From: Streptomyces acidicola | GTDB lineage: Bacteria > Actinomycetota > Actinomycetes > Streptomycetales > Streptomycetaceae | DNA length: 39,034 nucleotides | Reading direction: 5' to 3' | Assembly (NCBI RefSeq): GCF_009377235.1 | Contig: NZ_VMNX01000075.1 | Span: 1 to 39,034 of the forward strand | Part shown: piece by piece, positions 29,566 to 38,002 of the stretch | Layout of the letters: each line of letters opens with the position of its first letter | Position numbering within the stretch: position 1 is the stretch's first letter | Program-made: the position numbers and the translations under genes | Notes under the pieces: model-generated | What the model saw: the letters and a program-made list of their open reading frames with translations, nothing else | Told to the model about the DNA's origin: nothing | The model's database searches: none

Positions 29566-30360
29566 GTGAGCTTGAGGATCGTTGTCACTGTGAAGTACGT
29601 GCCCGACGCCACTGGCGACCGGCACTTCGCCGATGACCTGACCGTCGACCGTGACGACGTGGACGGTCTGCTCTCGGAGCTCGACGAGTACGCGGTCGAG
29701 CAGGCGCTGCAGATCGCCGAGAACGCCGACGATGCGGAGATCACCGTGCTCACCATCGGCCCCGAGGAGGCCAAGGACGCGCTCCGCAAGGCGCTGTCCA
29801 TGGGTGCCGACAAGGCCATTCACGTCGAGGACGACGACCTGCACGGCACCGACGCCATCGGCACCTCCCTGGTCCTGGCCAAGGCGATCGAGAAGGCCGG
29901 CTACGACCTGGTGATCTCCGGCATGGCGTCCACCGACGGCACCATGGGTGTCGTACCGGCGCTGGTCGCCGAGCGCCTGGGCGTGCCGCAGGTGACCCTG
30001 CTGTCGGAGGTCTCCGTCGAGGGTGGCCCCGACGGCACCGTCAAGGGGCGTCGTGACGGCGACATCGCTTCGGAGCAGCTTCAGGCGTCGCTTCCGGCGG
30101 TCGTGTCGGTCACCGACCAGTCGGGTGAGGCGCGTTACCCGTCCTTCAAGGGCATCATGGCCGCCAAGAAGAAGCCGGTCACCTCCTGGGACCTGGACGA
30201 CCTGGACATCGAGGCCGAGGAGGTCGGGCTGGAGGGCGCCTACACGGTCGTCGACTCCGCGACCGAGCGCCCGGCGCGCACCGCCGGCACGATCGTCAAG
30301 GACGAGGGCGAGGGCGGCAAGCAGCTCGCTGAGTTCCTCGCGGGCCAGAAGTTCATCTGA
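29566..30360 (+). CDS. etfB: Electron transfer flavoprotein, beta subunit
   Basis: 264 residues. It begins RIVVTVKYVPDATGDRHF and contains the AMP-binding signature DGTMGVVPALVAERLG and the docking region near EVSVEGGPDGTVKGRRDGD. With EtfA it carries electrons from acyl-CoA and related dehydrogenases to the respiratory chain. GTG 29566 follows TAGGAGAG. A TAATAT box at about 29456 is a possible -10 about 110 bp upstream. Part of a two-gene operon with etfA (57-nt gap). Confidence 0.96.
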   Translation: MSLRIVVTVKYVPDATGDRHFADDLTVDRDDVDGLLSELDEYAVEQALQIAENADDAEITVLTIGPEEAKDALRKALSMGADKAIHVEDDDLHGTDAIGTSLVLAKAIEKAGYDLVISGMASTDGTMGVVPALVAERLGVPQVTLLSEVSVEGGPDGTVKGRRDGDIASEQLQASLPAVVSVTDQSGEARYPSFKGIMAAKKKPVTSWDLDDLDIEAEEVGLEGAYTVVDSATERPARTAGTIVKDEGEGGKQLAEFLAGQKFI

Positions 30361-30417
30361 CAGCCCGGCAGTCGCTTACCGCCCCGCACACTTCGCAAGC
30401 AGGAGAGAAGAAGTCCC

Positions 30418-31380
30418 ATGGCTGAAGTCCTCGTCTACGTCGACCACGTGGACGGCGCCGTCCGCAAGCCCACCCTGGAGCTGCTGACCCTGGCCCGCCG
30501 CATCGGCGAGCCGGTAGCCGTCGCCCTCGGCGCGGGTGCCGCCGACACCGCCGCCACGCTCGCGGAGCACGGCGCGGCCCGGGTCCTCACCCACGACGCC
30601 GCCGAGTACGCCGACTACCTCGTCGTCCCGAAGGTGGACGCCCTCCAGGCCGCCTACGAGGCCGTTTCCCCGGCCGCGGTCCTGGTGCCGTCCTCCGCCG
30701 AGGGCAAGGAGATCGCCGCCCGTCTGGCGCTGCGCATCGGCTCGGGCATCATCACCGACGCCGTCGACCTGGAGGCGTCCGACGAGGGTCCGGTGGCCAC
30801 GCAGTCCGTGTTCGCCGCGTCGTTCACCACCAAGTCCCGCATCGCCAAGGGCGCCCCGGTCATCACCGTCAAGCCCAACAGCGCGGCCGTGGAGGCCGCC
30901 CCGGCCGCGGGTGCCGTCGAGGCGCTCGCCGTGTCCTTCTCGGAGAAGGCCACCGGCACGAAGATCACCGGCCGTACGCCGCGTGAGTCGACGGGCCGTC
31001 CGGAGCTGACCGAGGCCGCGATCGTGGTCTCCGGCGGCCGTGGCGTGGGCGGCGCGGAGAACTTCGCGATCGTCGAGGCCCTGGCCGACTCCCTCGGCGC
31101 GGCCGTGGGCGCCTCGCGTGCCGCGGTGGACGCCGGCTGGTACCCGCACTCCAGCCAGGTCGGCCAGACCGGCAAGAGCGTGTCCCCGCAGCTGTACATC
31201 GCCTCCGGCATCTCCGGCGCGATCCAGCACCGCGCCGGTATGCAGACCTCGAAGACGATCGTGGCGATCAACAAGGACGCCGAGGCCCCGATCTTCGACC
31301 TGGTCGACTACGGCGTCGTCGGTGACCTCTTCGACGTCGTCCCGCAGCTGACCGAGGAGGTCAAGGCCCGCAAGGGCTGA
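30418..31380 (+). CDS. etfA: Electron transfer flavoprotein, alpha subunit
   Basis: 320 residues. The C-terminal FAD domain shows VVSGGRGVGGAENF, GWYPHSSQVGQTGKSVSP and YIASGISGAIQHRAGMQ, then INKDAEAPIFDLVDYGVVGD, all diagnostic. The N-terminal domain starts VLVYVDHVDGAVRKPTLELL. It binds the redox FAD of the EtfAB dimer. ATG 30418 follows CAGGAGAG. The operon ends with a perfect 19-bp hairpin. Confidence 0.97.
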   Translation: MAEVLVYVDHVDGAVRKPTLELLTLARRIGEPVAVALGAGAADTAATLAEHGAARVLTHDAAEYADYLVVPKVDALQAAYEAVSPAAVLVPSSAEGKEIAARLALRIGSGIITDAVDLEASDEGPVATQSVFAASFTTKSRIAKGAPVITVKPNSAAVEAAPAAGAVEALAVSFSEKATGTKITGRTPRESTGRPELTEAAIVVSGGRGVGGAENFAIVEALADSLGAAVGASRAAVDAGWYPHSSQVGQTGKSVSPQLYIASGISGAIQHRAGMQTSKTIVAINKDAEAPIFDLVDYGVVGDLFDVVPQLTEEVKARKG

Positions 31381-31409
31381 GCGCCTGTCGGTTCTGCCTT
31401 CTGAAGTAC

Positions 31410-31455
31410 GAGGCTCCCGTGGCCGTCCGGACATCTGGACGGCCACGGGAGCCTC
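31410..31455. terminator. Very strong terminator after etfA
   Basis: GAGGCTCCCGTGGCCGTCC (31410-31428) pairs perfectly with its inverse at 31437-31455 over an 8-nt loop, a 19-bp stem. It lies 29 nt after the etfA stop and 20 nt before the end of the convergent nuclease-fold gene, so it works for both strands. Confidence 0.95.
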
Positions 31456-31475
31456 TGCGCGTTCCGTGCCGCCGC

Positions 31476-32381
31476 TCAGCCCAGGGTGAGCGAGGCCTGC
31501 ACGGGCAGATGGTCGCTCGGGTACTGGCCGTTCAGGGTGAACGTGTTCATGGCCGCCCAGTGCGTGGTCACCCCGGGGGTACTGAGGATCCAGTCGATGC
31601 GCCTGCCGTCGGGCTTCAGCTTCCGATAGCCGTGGTACGTCCCGTACCCCGGGCTCCGCGCCCCCGCGGCGTCCCACGTGTCCACGAGCCCGGCGTCCAG
31701 CATCAGGTCATACACGCGGTTGCGGTGGGCTGCGACGTTGAAGTCGCCGGTCACGATCACCGGCAAGTCGCGGTCGAACCCGGCGATCGTCTCGCCTATC
31801 AGCTGCGCGGAGCGCTCGCGCGCGTACTGGCTCACGCTGTCCAGATGGGTGTTGAGGACGTAGAACTCCCGGCCTCCGTCACTCAGATCGCTGAACCGGA
31901 CCCATGTCACCATGCGCAGCCAGTCCGCGCCCCAGGTGTTCGAGGCGATCACGTACGGAGTGCCCGACAGCCAGAAGTGGTCGAACTCGATCGGCTCCAG
32001 GCGTCTGGTGTCGTAGAAGATTGCCATGAACTCGTCCTTGCTGCCGCCCCCGCGCCCGGTGCCTATCCAGTCGTAGTGTCCGCCGAGATCCTTCTCGATC
32101 ATGCGCAGTTGCTGGTAGAGCCCCTCCTGGGTGCCGATGACATGGGGGCGCTCGCGGCGCAGCAGCTCCCGCATCACCGGGCGGCGCACGGACCAGCGTG
32201 GTGTGCTGTCGACGACGGTCGCGAAGCGCACGTTGAACGTCATGACGTTCAGCGCTCCCGCATGTTCGCCGGCCGCGGCGGGCAGTGTGGATCCCGCCGT
32301 GGTGAGCAGTGGCACGGCGATGGCGGCGGCCGCCGCGGTCCGCAGACCCTGGCGGCGCGTCACTCGTGCGTCGTTCGGCAC
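31476..32381 (-). CDS. Secreted endonuclease/exonuclease/phosphatase-family enzyme, Tat-type signal
   Basis: 301 residues. The N-terminus TRRQGLRTAAAAAIAVPLL is a twin-arginine signal with cleavage near AAA-GEH. The EEP fold motifs follow: MTFNVRF, GTQEGLYQQL (metal Glu), NTHLDSVS, TGDFNV (Asp/Asn) and PSDHLPV (Asp/His). Secreted streptomycete members act on DNA, phospholipid head groups or phosphate esters; the substrate is not clear here. GTG 32381 has AGGAGA upstream. It converges with etfA and is divergent from the DUF6986 gene. Confidence 0.9.
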   Translation of the reverse strand: MPNDARVTRRQGLRTAAAAAIAVPLLTTAGSTLPAAAGEHAGALNVMTFNVRFATVVDSTPRWSVRRPVMRELLRRERPHVIGTQEGLYQQLRMIEKDLGGHYDWIGTGRGGGSKDEFMAIFYDTRRLEPIEFDHFWLSGTPYVIASNTWGADWLRMVTWVRFSDLSDGGREFYVLNTHLDSVSQYARERSAQLIGETIAGFDRDLPVIVTGDFNVAAHRNRVYDLMLDAGLVDTWDAAGARSPGYGTYHGYRKLKPDGRRIDWILSTPGVTTHWAAMNTFTLNGQYPSDHLPVQASLTLG

Positions 32382-32545
32382 GCGATCTCCTCCCCTTGGG
32401 AGTCAGGATGAAGGGTGGGTGTGTACAGCAATACGAAAGAAGCGGGCGGGACTGCTGTGATCATGGCGGATCGCACACCGGAGGGTGCCGGAAAGGTGTT
32501 GACCAGCGGGAAGCATGCCGGATAACTTCGCCATACGGATTGCTG

Positions 32546-32562
32546 ATTCCGCAAAGTGGAAT
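32546..32562 (+). promoter_or_regulatory. IclR-like operator ATTCCGCAAAGTGGAAT
   Basis: A 17-bp near-perfect palindrome (ATTCCGC-AAA-GTGGAAT, one mismatch) ending two nt before the AGGAGG of the DUF6986 gene. Binding there would block transcription start or passage. Palindromes of this TTCCGC/GCGGAA type are typical of IclR-family regulators of glyoxylate and allantoin genes. Confidence 0.55.
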
Positions 32563-32577
32563 ACAGGAGGCTGTGGC

Positions 32578-33912
32578 ATGGGGCAGGGCCGACACGAACA
32601 CGTGACGACGAGTCTCGCGAGTGCCGTCAGCGAGGAGATCGGCGCCTCCCTCGCCCCGGTCGACGCCGAGCTGGCCCGCCGCTACCCCGGCGACCCCGGC
32701 ACCCGCCAGCCCGTCCATACCGTCTACGTCCCCGGAGACCTGTTCGCCGCGGACACGATTCGCTCCTGGGGCGACCGGGCCCTCGCCGCCCTCGACGAAC
32801 ACGCCCCGGACGCCGCCGCCTTCGCGACCGTACTCGGCCTCGCCGACGATCTCGCCGAGCCGGTCCACGACCGCGTCCGCGCCAAGCTGGAGCGCGAACC
32901 CATCGAGGACCTGCGCGTCGACTTCGAGGACGGCTACGGCTCGCGCCCCGACGCCGAGGAGGACGCGACGGCGGCCCGCGCGGCCCGCCTGATCGCGCAG
33001 GCGTACGCTGAGGGCACCTCCCGGCCGGAGGCTGGGGGAGGCACGGCGGCCCCGTACATGGGCATCCGCATGAAGTGCATGGAGGCGCCCGTCCGCGACC
33101 GCGGCATCCGCACGCTCGACATCTTCCTCACCGGCCTGCTGGAGGCCGGTGAACTGCCCGACGGTCTCGTCCTCACCCTGCCGAAGGTGACGTACGCCGA
33201 GCAGGTCACCGCCATGGTGCGGCTGCTGGAGGCCTTCGAGAAGGCATGCGCTGTCGCGCCCGGCCGGATCGGCTTCGAGATCCAGATCGAGACCAGCCAG
33301 TCCATCCTCGCCACCGACGGCACCGCGACTGTGGCCCGCATGATCCAGGCCGCCGAGGGCCGCGCCACCGGACTGCACTACGGCACCTTCGACTACAGCG
33401 CCGGCCTCGGCGTCTCGGCCGCGTACCAGGCCAGCGACCACCCGGCCGCCGACCACGCCAAGGCGATCATGCAGGTCGCGGCGGCGGGCACGGGCGTCCG
33501 CGTCTGCGACGGCTCCACCAACGTGCTGCCCGTCGGCCCGAGCGAGAAGGTCCACGCCGCCTGGCGGCTGCACTACGGCCTCACCCGCCGCGCCCTCGCC
33601 CGCGCCTACTACCAGGGCTGGGACATGCACCCCGGCCACCTCCCCACCCGGTACGCCGCCGTGTTCGCCTTCTACCGCGAGGGCTTCGAGCAGGCCGCCG
33701 AGCGCCTGGCCCGGTATGCCAACCGCACCGGCGGAGACGTGATGGACGAGCCGGCGACGGCCAAGGCGCTCAGCGGCTACCTGCTGCGCGGTCTTGACTG
33801 CGGCGCGCTGGACGTCGACGAGGTGGCCAGGGCGACCGACGGGCTGACCCGGGCCGACCTGGAGCACTTCGCGACACCACAACGGGCGGACACGGCGATC
33901 CCGGGCCTGTAG
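32578..33912 (+). CDS. HpcH/HpaI aldolase/citrate-lyase-like TIM-barrel enzyme (DUF6986 type)
   Basis: 444 residues, cytoplasmic. CitE/malate-synthase-like elements are visible: VHTVYVPGDLF, LRVDFEDGYGSRPDAEEDA with acidic metal-ligand candidates, GIRMKCMEAPV, LTLPKVTYAEQV, IGFEIQIETSQSI with a metal-binding Glu, and GLHYGTFDYSAGLGVS. These barrel enzymes cleave or form C-C bonds of 2-oxo or CoA esters with Mg. The exact reaction is unknown. ATG 32578 has AGGAGG seven nt upstream. An IclR-like palindrome next to the ribosome-binding site suggests induction in glyoxylate or purine catabolism; that is inference. Confidence 0.78.
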   Translation: MGQGRHEHVTTSLASAVSEEIGASLAPVDAELARRYPGDPGTRQPVHTVYVPGDLFAADTIRSWGDRALAALDEHAPDAAAFATVLGLADDLAEPVHDRVRAKLEREPIEDLRVDFEDGYGSRPDAEEDATAARAARLIAQAYAEGTSRPEAGGGTAAPYMGIRMKCMEAPVRDRGIRTLDIFLTGLLEAGELPDGLVLTLPKVTYAEQVTAMVRLLEAFEKACAVAPGRIGFEIQIETSQSILATDGTATVARMIQAAEGRATGLHYGTFDYSAGLGVSAAYQASDHPAADHAKAIMQVAAAGTGVRVCDGSTNVLPVGPSEKVHAAWRLHYGLTRRALARAYYQGWDMHPGHLPTRYAAVFAFYREGFEQAAERLARYANRTGGDVMDEPATAKALSGYLLRGLDCGALDVDEVARATDGLTRADLEHFATPQRADTAIPGL

Positions 33913-34009
33913 CGGCCCTGTCACATCACTGCCCTCCGCCCCCGTACTGTCACCGTCGCCCCGTAGGCTGTGCGGACCTTACTTTCCTGACACAGAACGG
34001 GGCGCAGCG

Positions 34010-35884
34010 GTGTCTTCGGGGGAGAACGGACAGGCGGACGGGACCGGCAGGGTCCTCGCCGGACGCTACCGGGTGGTGGAGCGGCTGGGCCGCGGCGGCA
34101 TGGGAGTCGTCTGGCGGGCCGTCGACGAGGTGCTGGGCCGTGAGGTCGCCGTCAAGGAACTGCGCACCTTCACGGACACCGCCGGGCCCGAACTCGACGC
34201 CCTCCGGCTGCGGATGCAGCGCGAGGCCAGGGCGGCGGCACGCGTACGGCATGCCGGAGTCATCGCCGTGCACGACGTGGCCGAGGTCGACGGCCGGCCA
34301 CTGATCGTCATGGAGCTGGTGGACGGGCCGTCCCTGGAGGACGTCCTGCGCGAGCGCGGCCCGCTCGACCCGCGCGAGGCGGCCTCGATCGGCGCCAAGG
34401 TGATGGACGCGCTGGCCGCCGCCCACCGTGCCGGCGTACTGCACCGCGACGTGAAGCCGGGGAACATCCTGCTGGACCGCTCGGGCCGGGTCGTCCTCAC
34501 CGACTTCGGCATCGCGACCATGGAGGACCCCGGCGACGACTCGGCCACCCATCTGACGCGCAGTGGCCAACTCGTCGGCTCGCTGGACTACTTGGCGCCC
34601 GAGCGGGCCCAGGGTGGCGACCCCGGCCCCGCCTCCGACATCTGGGCCCTCGGCGCCACGCTGTACGCGGCAGTCGAGGGCTCGGCCCCCTTCCGCCGTA
34701 CGTCCACCTGGTCGACGCTGACCGCGATCGTGGTCGAGCCGCTGCCGGCACCGCAGCGAGCGGGCCCGCTCGGTCCCGTCCTCGGGCAGCTCATGGACAA
34801 GCACCCGGAGGCCCGCCCGGACGCGGACCGGGCCCGGGAACTGCTGGAGACGGTGGCCGGGGCGCCCTCCACGGACACCTTGACCATGGGACTCCGCGAA
34901 ACCGGCCCGGGGCCCCGGGAGACGACGGAACAGAGCCTCCCGTCGGTACCGCCGGGATTCGGACCGCCGCAGTCCGGCCCCAATTCCGGGTTCGGACCGC
35001 CGAAGTCCGGCGCCAACTCCGGGTTCCGACCGCCGCCGACGGACGGAAACGCAGGGCTTGGGCCGTCACAGCCGGGTGGTCCTGCTGGTGCCGGGGCGCC
35101 GCAGCCGGGTGGTGGAGCCGGCTTCGGGGCACCGCACCCCGCGGGGAGCCCCGAGTTCGGGGTGCCGGGGCCAGGTGACCCCTCTTCGGCGGCCACCGCT
35201 TCCACTCCCGTCGTCCCCGCGCCCGGGCGCCGCAAGGGCCGTGCCCTCCTCGCCGCCGCGGCCGTCACGGTCGTGCTCGCCGCGACCGGTGTCACCGTGG
35301 CCCTCCTGAACGGCTCGGACGGCTCCGAGACCGGCGCCAGGGCGTCCACGGACCGAAGCAGCAGCGCGACTCCCACCGACACGGCGAGCCAGGGTTCCGC
35401 AGACCCCTCCCAGGACCTCGACACGCACACCGAGCAAGGCAGCAAGAAGCCCCCGGCCCCCGACGCGAAGCCGAGCCGGCAGACCGAGGCCGCGCCGGAG
35501 GCGTCCGCCTCCGCCTCCAAGCCCGCCGACGGCGGCACCACGGGCGGCGGCTCGGGTGACGTGGGCGGTTCGAACGGCGGCGGGCAGGAACCGAGTCCCG
35601 CGCCCGTCTGCGACGCGATCGGCGGCGGCAAGTACAACTGCCAGGTGTGGACCACCGCCAAGTCGTACACCGCCTCCGGCACCGAGGTGGGCGTCCTCAA
35701 CCAGGGCACCAACTACTTCTACTGCCAGCAGAACCTGGGCCGCCGTGAGACCTACGGCGAGTGGACCAACGTGTGGTGGGCCAAGACGGACGACGACAGC
35801 GGCAACACGAACGTCTTCGTCAGCGACGTCTACATCAAGGGCGGCGACAACAACGAGCCGGTGCCGGGCCTCCCGGTCTGCTGA
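34010..35884 (+). CDS. Membrane serine/threonine protein kinase with extracellular Cys-containing tail
   Basis: 624 residues. The kinase domain (about 20-280) is intact: GRGGMG at 27-32, Lys 49 in VAVKEL, HRDVKPGN with Asp 147, DFG at 165-167 and APE at 196-198. A Gly/Pro/Phe-rich linker with GFGPP- and GAPQPGG-like repeats (about 311-390) leads to one membrane helix at 411-433. Outside lies a Ser/Thr/Pro-rich stalk and a domain of about 75 residues with four Cys (PVCDAI, YNCQVW, FYCQQN, LPVC) and many Trp/Tyr, likely a disulfide-held ligand domain. No PASTA or NHL repeats are present. It should phosphorylate cytoplasmic targets in response to an extracellular signal. GTG 34010 is the likely start. 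It stands alone; its partner genes are not evident. Confidence 0.93.
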   Translation: MSSGENGQADGTGRVLAGRYRVVERLGRGGMGVVWRAVDEVLGREVAVKELRTFTDTAGPELDALRLRMQREARAAARVRHAGVIAVHDVAEVDGRPLIVMELVDGPSLEDVLRERGPLDPREAASIGAKVMDALAAAHRAGVLHRDVKPGNILLDRSGRVVLTDFGIATMEDPGDDSATHLTRSGQLVGSLDYLAPERAQGGDPGPASDIWALGATLYAAVEGSAPFRRTSTWSTLTAIVVEPLPAPQRAGPLGPVLGQLMDKHPEARPDADRARELLETVAGAPSTDTLTMGLRETGPGPRETTEQSLPSVPPGFGPPQSGPNSGFGPPKSGANSGFRPPPTDGNAGLGPSQPGGPAGAGAPQPGGGAGFGAPHPAGSPEFGVPGPGDPSSAATASTPVVPAPGRRKGRALLAAAAVTVVLAATGVTVALLNGSDGSETGARASTDRSSSATPTDTASQGSADPSQDLDTHTEQGSKKPPAPDAKPSRQTEAAPEASASASKPADGGTTGGGSGDVGGSNGGGQEPSPAPVCDAIGGGKYNCQVWTTAKSYTASGTEVGVLNQGTNYFYCQQNLGRRETYGEWTNVWWAKTDDDSGNTNVFVSDVYIKGGDNNEPVPGLPVC

Positions 35885-35929
35885 CCCTGACCCTGCCTCT
35901 GGCCCGCACCGCACACCGCACGCACCGAC

Positions 35930-36679
35930 TCACCTCACGTAGGGCTCCAGCCCGGAGGCGACCACCAGCTTCTCCTCGGCGAACAGCCGGGTGCCCCGGG
36001 CGCACAGCCGCCGGTCGAAGCGGGCGCGGGCGCAGAACTCCTCGGGAGTGTTGCCGAAAAGTTCCCTCAATCGCGGTGTCGAGACGAGGAGTTCGGTGAG
36101 CAGGGAGCGCTGGTCCCGATGCCGGCGCGGAGCACTGTTCCCGTCGTGCAGGACACCACGGCGGTTGACGTACACGTACGCGCCCGGGAGGGGCCGCCCG
36201 TAGTCGAGCTCGGGCTCCACCCGTACGTCGCTCGACGGCAGCCAGGCGCGGTCGTACGCCCCCGTGGGCGAGGCGACCCCCTCGCTCGCGTCGACGACCG
36301 CGAGCTGCTGGGCGTCGAGCCAGGTCAGGAACAACTCCCGTACGGTTCCTCGGGCCTTGAACGGCGACGCCGACACGTACCCCATGAGGCTCACATGCCC
36401 CGACACCCCGACATCCAGGCCGGTGACGCGCGCCTTCACCATGGGGATGGGCGAGGTGATGCCGGACTCGGCCATCTTGTGGCGAAGTTGCCCCGGGCAG
36501 GCGTTCGAGCCGACCGCGAGTACCGGGACACGGCCCTCGTAGGTGTCGTGCTCGTCCAGCGGCAGCATCCGGTCGCCCGCGAGGAGCCCGGACTCCTCCG
36601 GCCACATGCCCGGATAGCTCAGTGGTTCGTCGCGCGGAGCCACGGCCAGGCCGAGCTCCTCCAGTGTGCGTCCCTGCAT
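35930..36679 (-). CDS. Gamma-glutamylcyclotransferase-like fold protein, unknown function
   Basis: 249 residues, soluble. The segment VPVLAVGSNACPGQLRHKM matches the (Y/V)GSN loop that binds substrate in the gamma-glutamylcyclotransferase/AIG2 superfamily, with a strand pattern MGYVSASPFKARGTV and WLDAQQLAVVDASEG following. The Glu that acts as catalyst in GGCT cannot be placed confidently, so activity is uncertain. ATG 36679 is only 7 nt past the LacI-regulator stop on the same strand, so the two are probably translated from one message. It converges with the kinase gene. Confidence 0.6.
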   Translation of the reverse strand: MQGRTLEELGLAVAPRDEPLSYPGMWPEESGLLAGDRMLPLDEHDTYEGRVPVLAVGSNACPGQLRHKMAESGITSPIPMVKARVTGLDVGVSGHVSLMGYVSASPFKARGTVRELFLTWLDAQQLAVVDASEGVASPTGAYDRAWLPSSDVRVEPELDYGRPLPGAYVYVNRRGVLHDGNSAPRRHRDQRSLLTELLVSTPRLRELFGNTPEEFCARARFDRRLCARGTRLFAEEKLVVASGLEPYVR

Positions 36680-36686
36680 GCGCGGC

Positions 36687-37778
36687 TCATTTCGCCGGGG
36701 CCAGCTCGCCCGAGCCGCGGGTGATCAGCCGGGTCGGCAGTTCGGTGCGTTCCGGGGTGACGAGGGTGCCGTCCAGCTGGCTGAAGAGGCGCTCGGCGGC
36801 GGTGCGCCCCAGCTGGGCCGCGTCCTGGGCGACCACTGTAACGCCCGGCTGGAGCAGGTCGGCCAGCTCGAAGTCGTCGAAGCCGACAAGGGCGACCGGA
36901 CGGGAGCGCTCGGCGAGGACCCGCACGACGGTGACGGTCACCCGGTTGTTGCCCGCGAAGATCGCCGTGACCGGCTCGGGGCCGGACAGCATCTCCTCGG
37001 CCGCCCGGCGCACCCGCTGCGGATCCGTGACGCCCAGGGACGTCCAGGAGTTCGTCACCGGTATACCGGCGTCCGTCATGGCCGTGTGGTAGCCGCGCAG
37101 ACGTTCGGCGGCGGTGTGGATGCGGGGCATGTCGCCGATGAAGCCGATCCGGCGGTGGCCGTGCGCTATGAGGTGGGCGACGCCGTCACGGGCACCGCCG
37201 AAGTTGTCGGAGAGCACCACGTCGGCGTCGATCTGCCCCGCCGGACGGTCCACGAACACCGTGGCGACACCCGCCCTGAGTTCCGGTTCCAGATAGCGGT
37301 GGTCGTCGCCGGCGGGAATGACCACGAGCCCGTCCACGCGGCGGGCGCACAGCGCGAGCACCAGCTCCTGCTCGCGGTCCGGGTCCTCCGCGCTGGAGCC
37401 GTTGATCAGCAGGGCGCCGTGGGCGCGCGCCACCTCCTCGACCGCGCGGCTCAGCGGGCCGTAGAAGGGGTCCGCGAGGTCCTCCAGAACCAGGCCGATA
37501 CTGGCGGTACGGCCCTTGCGCAGCACCCGCGCGCTGTCGTTGCGCCGGAACCCCAGAGCCTCGATCGCCTCCTGCACCCGGCGCTCGGTGTCCGCGGTGA
37601 CCCCCGGCTCACCGTTGACGACGCGCGAGACCGTCTTCAGCCCCACTCCGGCACGTGCGGCCACGTCCTTCATGGTCGGACGGTTGCCGTAGCGAGTTGC
37701 GGAGTTGCGGTCTGCGCGGCGCTCTCCTCGGGGTGCGGCGGTCTCGGGCACGATGCGGTGTCCTGTCCTGTTGTCCAT
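36687..37778 (-). CDS. LacI-family transcriptional regulator
   Basis: 363 residues from ATG 37778. The headpiece MKDVAARAGVGLKTVSRVVN begins at about residue 36 and contains the helix-turn-helix and the hinge RVLRKGRTASIGLVLEDL. The periplasmic-binding-type sensor domain follows (DPFYGPLSRAVEEVARAHG, VDGLVVIPAG, VVLSDNFGGA, HRRIGFIGD, AIFAGNNR, LVGFDDFELADLLQPGVTVVAQD). It probably represses the divergent ROK kinase gene and itself. GTG 37751 with AGGACAGGA upstream is an equally plausible start. The ligand is likely a sugar or sugar phosphate. Confidence 0.92.
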   Translation of the reverse strand: MDNRTGHRIVPETAAPRGERRADRNSATRYGNRPTMKDVAARAGVGLKTVSRVVNGEPGVTADTERRVQEAIEALGFRRNDSARVLRKGRTASIGLVLEDLADPFYGPLSRAVEEVARAHGALLINGSSAEDPDREQELVLALCARRVDGLVVIPAGDDHRYLEPELRAGVATVFVDRPAGQIDADVVLSDNFGGARDGVAHLIAHGHRRIGFIGDMPRIHTAAERLRGYHTAMTDAGIPVTNSWTSLGVTDPQRVRRAAEEMLSGPEPVTAIFAGNNRVTVTVVRVLAERSRPVALVGFDDFELADLLQPGVTVVAQDAAQLGRTAAERLFSQLDGTLVTPERTELPTRLITRGSGELAPAK

Positions 37779-37853
37779 GGTGCTGCGTCGGTCCGTGTGG
37801 CTGCAGTCGGTCCATGGGGTTGTATGAGGATGTGGCGTCGAGCATAGAGCCTG

Positions 37854-37865
37854 GACAACGTTGTC
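37854..37865. promoter_or_regulatory. LacI-type operator GACAACGTTGTC between lacI-like and ROK genes
   Basis: A perfect 12-bp palindrome with the central CG typical of LacI-family sites. It lies 76 bp upstream of the regulator start and 137 bp upstream of the kinase start, in the divergent gap. It is probably the autoregulatory and divergent operator. Confidence 0.75.
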
Positions 37866-38002
37866 AGATCCGAGGGACACTGTCCACCGCGCTCTCCGGC
37901 CCGCGCCCCTTCCCGGGGCGCGTCGCGCTGCCGCCTCCGGCCGGGGAACCCGGTACGTCCCGGTCCGACGGGCACGACACAGCAGCGGGAGAACTGACAC
38001 TG

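Noticed and set aside
33903..33918. Hairpin GGGCC-N6-GGCCC at the DUF6986 stop as a terminator
   Set aside because: Only 5 bp stem overlapping the stop codon; too weak to call.
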